Positions 57,722 to 64,000 of a stretch of 64,000 nt of DNA are shown here, one piece after another. Position 1 is the first letter of the stretch. Every line of letters starts with the position of its first letter. Source of the DNA: Prevotella sp. (lineage in GTDB: Bacteria > Bacteroidota > Bacteroidia > Bacteroidales > Bacteroidaceae); the NCBI GenBank assembly GCA_017474515.1, contig JAFVHN010000067.1, positions 16,353-80,352 on the forward strand, read 5' to 3'. Position numbers and translations under genes: made by a program. The notes below the pieces were generated by a model. The model searched no databases and had not been told where the DNA came from. It saw only the letters and a list, made by a program, of their open reading frames with translations.

Positions 57722-59799
57722 GTCAATGCATTTTTCCAATATATAATGGGGGTACAATAATCGGTCAAGGGTTTATAGCTGACGGATTCTTCATTACAGC
57801 AGCACATGTGGTAAAAAACTATCCTTCATGCTTTTTCAACTTGAATGGACAAAGAATTGAATTAGACAAAAAGGCACCGATCAACTTTATAGATGATGTT
57901 GATTACCATCATGATTCCCAAATGGAGGATGTGGTAATGTTTCAGTTTAAAGGGACAAACAGCCCATTACACCTTTCAGAATACATTCCTCAGAAGGTCG
58001 ATAAACTTGCAAGCCATTGTATGCGTGAAGTTATAGACTTAAATTCCATAAATCCTTCATCTTCATACGAATTATCAATAATACCCGCTTACCCTCTTGA
58101 GAAAGAGGAAGGTAATTATTTTTATTGTGAATGCAACAGATTTGCCGCCAGTAGTGGAAGTCCATTGCTTAAAGGAAATGAGGTAGTTGGTATTATGCAC
58201 GGTGGAGATGACAAAGGAATATGTGCATTTTTAAAAATGGGCTCAGTTCTATATAATATAGGTGATTTCTATTTTCATTATGTATACGACCCCCTTGATC
58301 ATTTGAATGTTTTTCATGCTATTCCAACTCCAGATTATAAAGAAGCTTTTAGATGGTATATGAAAGCTGCTGCAAATAATTATCCTCAAGCAGTATATCA
58401 AATTGCTTATTGTTATGAAAGAGGGAAAGGAGTAGATAAAAATTGGGAAGAAGCTATTGTTTGGTACACGAAATCTGCATCTCAAGGACATGTAGAATCT
58501 CAATTTGCTCTAGGAAATCATTTTTTTAATGGAGAAATCGTATCACAAAATTATGCAAAAGCCACATATTGGTTTCGACTCGCAGCAGAGCAACAACACA
58601 CAATGTCACTCTACAAATTAGGACTATGTTCTTATTTGGGATTAGGATTTGTTAAAAGTTACCATTATGCAGAAAAATGGTTTCACTTAGCAGTTGAAGG
58701 ATGGGAAGCTTACAAAGAATATGCTCCTCCAGAACTGCGATTAGCATACTATTATCTTGGACTATGTTGTCTTAATGATAAAACCTCTGCGCTACCACCC
58801 TATTTTGCAGTCTATTATTTTCAAAAAGCAGGTAATTTAAATGAAGCTTTATATTATTTGGGCATTTGTCATAAAAATGGTTGGGGTGTTCCGAATGATT
58901 ACAAACAAGCTTTTCTATTTTTTAAAAAAGCTTCAAATATTTATGGAGAATTTACACATAAAGCGGATTATGAAGTAGGTATGTGTTATTATAAAGGAAA
59001 AGGTGTTAATCAAGATTATAAAGAAGCTGTAAGATGGTTCAAAAAGGCTTATGATTGTGATGACGCTATATTTCAATTAGGGGTGTGTTATTATAGAGGA
59101 CAAGGAGTTGAAGGATGTTATGAAGAAGCACTTAGTCATTTTTATAAATTAGCTATTAAGGGCAATATCAGAGCACAAAGATTCGTTGGTGAACTTCAAA
59201 GAAGACTTGGTGAGTTCCAGAAAAAAAAGTACAGAATAGAAAGAGCAATTGAATGGTACAAGAAATTATTGAGTCAAGGCTACACAGACTCTCTTTGGTC
59301 AATAGGGTATTGCTTTGAAACTATGGGTAATATAGGATACCATGACAAATTCGACGAGGCTATTCATTGGTACAAAATGGCTTGGACCCAAGGAGATTTA
59401 GAAGCAATTGGGGATATAAATAATTGTTTTGAAGCGATATTCAACTTAGGTTATATAGACAAATGCAAAGAGGCTATTATTTTTTTTAAACAAGCATGGG
59501 AACATGGCATTATTGAAGCAAATAGATATATCGGTAATTGTTATAAGGCTATGTTTAATATGGGTGACAAAGAAAAAATAAAAGATGCTATCATTTGGTA
59601 TAAAAAAGCTGCTGCATTTAATGATGATAGAGCATGTAGATCTCTTAGCATCATTTATAAGAATGGAATAGGTGTTCCTGTTAACGAGCAAGAAGCAAAA
59701 AAATGGATTGAATTGGCAGATAAATACAATCCTATATCTAAAATTTTATCAGATCAGAGAAAAAAAGAAGATGGTGAATCTAATTTACATACAAAGTAA
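57712..59799 (+). CDS. Trypsin-like serine protease fused to Sel1 repeats
   Basis: A 695-residue AT-rich gene. Residues 1-190 look like a trypsin-fold protease: His32 in FFITAAHVV, Asp73 in QMEDVVMFQF and Ser148 in AASSGSPLL form a plausible triad, and GIMHGGDDKG follows. From about residue 205 to 680 there are about a dozen Sel1-like (SLR) repeats of 36 residues, e.g. AFRWYMKAAANNYPQAVYQI and AYCYERGKGVDKNWEEAIVW. There is no signal peptide, so it acts inside the cell. Protease plus Sel1/TPR arrays occur among sensor-effector proteins, but no described system is recognised here. Base composition is far below its neighbours, indicating recent transfer. Confidence 0.8.
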   Translation: MDLSQCIFPIYNGGTIIGQGFIADGFFITAAHVVKNYPSCFFNLNGQRIELDKKAPINFIDDVDYHHDSQMEDVVMFQFKGTNSPLHLSEYIPQKVDKLASHCMREVIDLNSINPSSSYELSIIPAYPLEKEEGNYFYCECNRFAASSGSPLLKGNEVVGIMHGGDDKGICAFLKMGSVLYNIGDFYFHYVYDPLDHLNVFHAIPTPDYKEAFRWYMKAAANNYPQAVYQIAYCYERGKGVDKNWEEAIVWYTKSASQGHVESQFALGNHFFNGEIVSQNYAKATYWFRLAAEQQHTMSLYKLGLCSYLGLGFVKSYHYAEKWFHLAVEGWEAYKEYAPPELRLAYYYLGLCCLNDKTSALPPYFAVYYFQKAGNLNEALYYLGICHKNGWGVPNDYKQAFLFFKKASNIYGEFTHKADYEVGMCYYKGKGVNQDYKEAVRWFKKAYDCDDAIFQLGVCYYRGQGVEGCYEEALSHFYKLAIKGNIRAQRFVGELQRRLGEFQKKKYRIERAIEWYKKLLSQGYTDSLWSIGYCFETMGNIGYHDKFDEAIHWYKMAWTQGDLEAIGDINNCFEAIFNLGYIDKCKEAIIFFKQAWEHGIIEANRYIGNCYKAMFNMGDKEKIKDAIIWYKKAAAFNDDRACRSLSIIYKNGIGVPVNEQEAKKWIELADKYNPISKILSDQRKKEDGESNLHTK

Positions 59800-59913
59800 T
59801 GTCAATGTTGAACAAAGCTAATACAGAGATAAAGTGATGGGGTATAGCATTGACACAATGGCTTAATCCTGATTTTTCAAACAGGCTGTAATGAAGGGAT
59901 GGGCTGAAACGGA

Positions 59914-59944
59914 AACTTCCAAAAAAAGGAGGTTTTTTCCTTTT
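59914..59944 (+). terminator. Possible terminator after the protease-Sel1 gene
   Basis: AACTTCC (59914-59920) can pair with GGAGGTT (59928-59934) with one wobble, followed by a T run. The 59800-60106 gap otherwise holds only AT-rich DNA and the prfC promoter. Confidence 0.5.
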
Positions 59945-60070
59945 GGGGCAAAAAATTATCACCATATATCATCTGGCACTTCCCCGAAATTCACAATTTG
60001 CGGATGCTGAATAATTTATAATTTTTCGTAAACCCAACGGTTTTCACATTCATAATTCATAATTATTGCG

Positions 60071-60078
60071 TACCTTTG
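60071..60078 (+). promoter_or_regulatory. -7 box (TACCTTTG) of prfC
   Basis: TACCTTTG 28 nt upstream of the prfC GTG start codon. Confidence 0.65.
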
Positions 60079-60106
60079 CACCCCAAACTATAACATATAT
60101 AATAAG

Positions 60107-61693
60107 GTGAACCAGGAAATAGAACGCAGGCGCACATTTGCCATCATCTCGCACCCCGACGCCGGAAAGACCACGCTGACGGAGAAATTCCTACTCTTCG
60201 GAGGACAGATTCAGGTGGCCGGCGCAGTGAAAAGCAACAAGATAAAGAAAACGGCCACCAGCGACTGGATGGACATTGAGAAGCAAAGGGGCATCTCGGT
60301 GTCAACGTCGGTGATGGAATTTGACTACACGCCCGAGGAAACGGGCGTGGAATACAAGGTGAACATCCTCGACACCCCCGGACACCAGGACTTTGCCGAA
60401 GACACCTTCCGCACGCTCACCGCCGTGGACTCGGCCATCATCGTGGTGGACGGGGCAAAGGGCGTGGAGGCCCAGACGCGAAAACTCATGAACGTGTGCC
60501 GCATGAGAAGCACACCCGTCATCATCTTCATCAACAAGATGGACCGCGAGGGCCGCGACCCCTTCGACCTGCTCGACGAGCTGGAACAGGAACTGGAAAT
60601 CAAGGTGAGGCCCCTCAGCTGGCCCATCAACCAGGGCGCAAAGTTCAAGGGCGTGTACAACATCTACGAACAGAAACTCGACCTCTTCACGCCCGACAAG
60701 CAGCGCGTGACCGAAAAAGTGGAGGTGGACATCGATAGCGACGAACTGGACAACCGCGTGGGAGAACGCGACGCCGAGAAACTGCGCGAGGACCTGGAAC
60801 TCATCGACGGCGTGTATCCCGAATTCCAGGTTGACACCTACCGGAGTGCCGAGGTGGCACCCGTGTTCTTCGGCTCGGCGCTCAACAACTTCGGCGTGCA
60901 GGAACTGCTCAACTGCTTTGTGCAGATAGCCCCCAGCCCCCGCCCCACCAAGGCCGAGGAGCGAATGGTAAGTCCCGAGGAGCCCAAGTTCACCGGCTTC
61001 ATTTTCAAGATTACGGCCAACATCGACCCCAACCACCGCTCGTGCATCGCCTTCTGCAAGGTGTGCAGCGGACGGTTCCAGCGAAACCAGCCCTACCTGC
61101 TCGTCAGGCAGGGAAAGCTGCTGCGCTTCTCGTCGCCCACCCAGTTCATGGCGCAACGAAAGAGCACCATCGAGGAGGCATGGCCGGGCGACATCGTGGG
61201 ATTGCCCGACAACAACACCTTCAAAATCGGCGACACCATCACCGAGGGCGAGCAGCTGCACTTCCGCGGACTGCCCTCCTTCTCGCCCGAACTGTTCAAA
61301 TACATCGAAAACGACGACCCCATGAAGGCCAAGCAGCTCAACAAGGGCATCGACCAGCTCATGGACGAGGGAGTGGCGCAGATGTTTGTCAACCAGTTCA
61401 ACAACCGCAAAATCATCGGTACCGTGGGCCAGCTGCAATTCGAGGTCATACAATACAGGCTCGAAAACGAATACGGCGCCAAGTGCCGGTGGGAACCCGT
61501 ACACCTCTACAAGGCTTGCTGGATTGAGGCCGACGACGAGAAGGAGCTGGAAGCATTCAAAAAGCGGAAATACCAATACATGGCGAAGGACAAGGACGGG
61601 CGCGACGTTTTCCTGGCCGATAGCAGCTATGTATTGCAAATGGCACAGCAGGACTTTGAACACATACGCTTCCACTTTACGTCGGAGTTCTGA
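60107..61693 (+). CDS. prfC: Peptide chain release factor 3
   Basis: A 528-residue translational GTPase that recycles RF1/RF2 from the ribosome. The GTP-binding motifs are [14 protein letters not shown] (P-loop), DTPGHQDF (G3) and [12 protein letters not shown] (G4). [20 protein letters not shown] is the typical RF3 start; here the codon at 60107-60109 is GTG. C-terminal domains 2 and 3 follow at normal length. It has a high-GC composition, unlike the insert just upstream. It is followed after 20 bp by a NusG-like gene. Confidence 0.96.
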   Translation: MNQEIERRRTFAIISHPDAGKTTLTEKFLLFGGQIQVAGAVKSNKIKKTATSDWMDIEKQRGISVSTSVMEFDYTPEETGVEYKVNILDTPGHQDFAEDTFRTLTAVDSAIIVVDGAKGVEAQTRKLMNVCRMRSTPVIIFINKMDREGRDPFDLLDELEQELEIKVRPLSWPINQGAKFKGVYNIYEQKLDLFTPDKQRVTEKVEVDIDSDELDNRVGERDAEKLREDLELIDGVYPEFQVDTYRSAEVAPVFFGSALNNFGVQELLNCFVQIAPSPRPTKAEERMVSPEEPKFTGFIFKITANIDPNHRSCIAFCKVCSGRFQRNQPYLLVRQGKLLRFSSPTQFMAQRKSTIEEAWPGDIVGLPDNNTFKIGDTITEGEQLHFRGLPSFSPELFKYIENDDPMKAKQLNKGIDQLMDEGVAQMFVNQFNNRKIIGTVGQLQFEVIQYRLENEYGAKCRWEPVHLYKACWIEADDEKELEAFKKRKYQYMAKDKDGRDVFLADSSYVLQMAQQDFEHIRFHFTSEF

Positions 61694-61713
61694 AAACCAA
61701 CATTTTCGGAGAA

Positions 61714-62304
61714 ATGAACAAACAGGAACTGAACGATGAGCACAGCATCATCGACGACGCCCAGCCGCTGAAAGACAACCTGCCGTGGTTCGGACTACAA
61801 CTGTTCGGACTAAGGCAGAACGACCTGGGCGACTTTCTCAAGCAACAGGGCATGGAGTTTTTCGTGCCCATGCGCGACGTGGTGTTCATCGACCGGCAGG
61901 GCAGGCGGAAACATGAACTGAGGCCCGTGGTGAGCAACCTGATGTTCATAAAAATGACCATCGACGGCCGACAGCTGCAAAAAACACTCGACGAACGCTA
62001 CAAAGGGCATTTCTACATCATCAGGAAAGTGAGGGGCTCTACAGACTATTACCAGATTCCGGCCCGGCAGATGCACGAATTCATCATCATGTGCAACCCC
62101 GAAATACTGATGAAGAAATACCTGAGCGAGGAAGAGGCAAAATTGAAAAAGGGCGACCGCGTGCTCGTAACCCACGGGCCGCTGAAAGGCATCACCGGAA
62201 GACTCGTCAGGGCCAGCGGGAAATATTACCTGCTCAAGGAAATTCCAGGAATGGCCGTCATGATGAAGGTGACAAGATGGTGCTGCCAAAAAGTCGAAGA
62301 ATAA
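61714..62304 (+). CDS. NusG/UpxY-like transcription antitermination protein
   Basis: A 196-residue NusG paralogue. The N-terminal NGN domain is WFGLQLFGLRQNDLGDFLKQ, then GMEFFVPMRDVVFID and PVVSNLMFIKMTIDG. A KOW motif in the C-terminal domain is LKKGDRVLVTHGPLKGITGR. UpxY-type factors drive capsule operons in Bacteroidota by antitermination and lie at their start. Here the next genes are groES and groL, with a sigma-54-type promoter between, so any target lies elsewhere. It starts 20 bp after prfC and is probably co-transcribed with it. The alternative is that it is a stand-alone regulator. Confidence 0.8.
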   Translation: MNKQELNDEHSIIDDAQPLKDNLPWFGLQLFGLRQNDLGDFLKQQGMEFFVPMRDVVFIDRQGRRKHELRPVVSNLMFIKMTIDGRQLQKTLDERYKGHFYIIRKVRGSTDYYQIPARQMHEFIIMCNPEILMKKYLSEEEAKLKKGDRVLVTHGPLKGITGRLVRASGKYYLLKEIPGMAVMMKVTRWCCQKVEE

Positions 62305-62346
62305 AAAGCCTCCCCCTGCAACACCATCACTCCCCAAGTATGAAAA

Positions 62347-62376
62347 TTTGTCAGCCTAAGTATGACAAAGTTGTCA
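62347..62376. promoter_or_regulatory. Inverted and direct TTTGTCA half-sites upstream of groES
   Basis: TTTGTCA (62347-62353) and TGACAAA (62363-62369) form a dyad with a 9-bp spacer, and TTGTCA (62371-62376) adds a third half-site. The set ends 11 bp upstream of the sigma-54 -24 box. No CIRCE element (TTAGCACTC-N9-GAGTGCTAA) is seen. Confidence 0.55.
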
Positions 62377-62386
62377 AACGACACTT

Positions 62387-62402
62387 TGGCACACTCTTTG
62401 CA
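62387..62402 (+). promoter_or_regulatory. Sigma-54-type -24/-12 promoter of groES-groL
   Basis: TGGCACACTCTTTGCA matches the RpoN consensus TGGCACR-N4-TTGCW exactly, with GG (62388-62389) and GC (62400-62401) 10 bp apart. The expected start of transcription, about 62413, lies 33 nt upstream of the groES ATG. Confidence 0.75.
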
Positions 62403-62445
62403 ATAACATAAAGTGAAATTTTTAACAACTAAAAAATATAGCATT

Positions 62446-62715
62446 ATGAACATCAAACCATTAGCAGACAGAGTTCTGATTCTTCCTGCTCCGGCAGAAG
62501 AGAAAGTGGGAGGCATCATCATCCCCGACACAGCCAAGGAGAAACCGCTCAGAGGAAAAGTGGTGGCTGCTGGCAAAGGCACCAAAGACGAAGAAATGAT
62601 TCTGAAAGAGGGCGACACCGTGCTCTATGGAAAATACGCGGGCACCGAACTGGAACTTGAAGGTGAGAAATATCTCATCATGCGCCAGTCGGACGTGCTC
62701 GCCATTATTGCATAA
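62446..62715 (+). CDS. groES: Co-chaperonin GroES
   Basis: An 89-residue co-chaperonin, the lid of Gro[22 protein letters not shown] begins the fold, the mobile-loop [16 protein letters not shown] follows, and the C-terminus is [15 protein letters not shown]. The ATG at 62446 is chosen because the predicted sigma-54 start site (about 62413) is downstream of a longer in-frame start. The protein is slightly shorter than E. coli GroES. groL follows after 62 bp. Confidence 0.96.
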   Translation: MNIKPLADRVLILPAPAEEKVGGIIIPDTAKEKPLRGKVVAAGKGTKDEEMILKEGDTVLYGKYAGTELELEGEKYLIMRQSDVLAIIA

Positions 62716-62744
62716 AGGCACGCCGAACCAAAGGAACAAGATAA

Positions 62745-64000
<1,256 letters not shown>

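Noticed and set aside
59800-60106. Attachment site or tRNA at the right edge of the AT-rich insert
   Set aside because: I found no tRNA, no clear direct repeat matching the left edge, and no integrase; the way the insert arrived is unknown.
62305-62445. CIRCE heat-shock element before groES
   Set aside because: The half-sites there read TTTGTCA/TGACAAA, not TTAGCACTC/GAGTGCTAA.

Overview
The window comes from a Bacteroidota chromosome, most likely Prevotellaceae (Prevotella/Hallella-like). The evidence is repeated TAnnTTTG (-7) and TTTG (-33) promoter boxes, lineage-specific families (DUF4295, DUF4494, DUF4923, DUF4924, DUF6078, DUF4251, an HU-LysM protein, a lamin-tail protein), the order L28-L33-DUF4295-FtsY-RimO, an S16 with a long Ala/Lys tail, and coding DNA of clearly above-average GC except in one AT-rich patch. 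Genus-level placement is inference. No rRNA, tRNA, IS element or CRISPR array was recognised.

Layout: 1-8.2 kb holds a lamin-tail protein (cut by the window edge), an AspT/YidE-type transporter, a large mirrored repeat array, two small envelope genes and pyruvate:ferredoxin oxidoreductase. 8.3-14.5 kb has a secreted leucine-rich-repeat protein, a PUA/EVE-like hypothetical, nrnA and a nucleotidyltransferase. 14.5-20.2 kb is a minus-strand information-processing block (rpmB, rpmG, DUF4295, ftsY, rimO, two HU-type genes, and rpsP). 20.7-27.6 kb carries glnS (with a duplicated promoter), a TPR protein, DedA, glmS and an orphan capsule-export lipoprotein. 28-30.8 kb is a decayed surface-protein gene. 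31-40.5 kb has uxaC, ansA, rubrerythrin, a YafQ-type toxin-antitoxin pair, DUF1015, YigZ, YggS and small lipoproteins. 40.5-54.9 kb has menA, an HD hydrolase, an SGNH esterase, an AlaX-like editing protein, a SanA-like protein, a GH13 amylase, fabD, fmt, a CLC channel, a TsaC-like protein, a ROK glucokinase and a LysE exporter. 54.9-64 kb has DUF4924, rfbD, DUF6078, an AT-rich insert, prfC, a NusG paralogue and groES-groL (groL runs off the end).

Most of the window is housekeeping. The unusual content lies in two places. (1) Between the DUF6078 gene and prfC there is an AT-rich two-gene unit at 57212-59799: a small protein whose base composition changes mid-gene, then a trypsin-like protease fused to many Sel1 repeats. 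Four 17-bp palindromes in an exact 22-bp register, plus a half site, sit directly upstream. I regard this as the best candidate for an undescribed system. (2) Intergenic DNA is unusually rich in palindromic repeats: a six-copy dispersed element with a conserved flank motif, a mirrored pair of 32-bp repeat arrays, an eight-unit array of about 71-bp hairpins, and a two-locus element at convergent gene ends. A textbook sigma-54 promoter sequence precedes groES.
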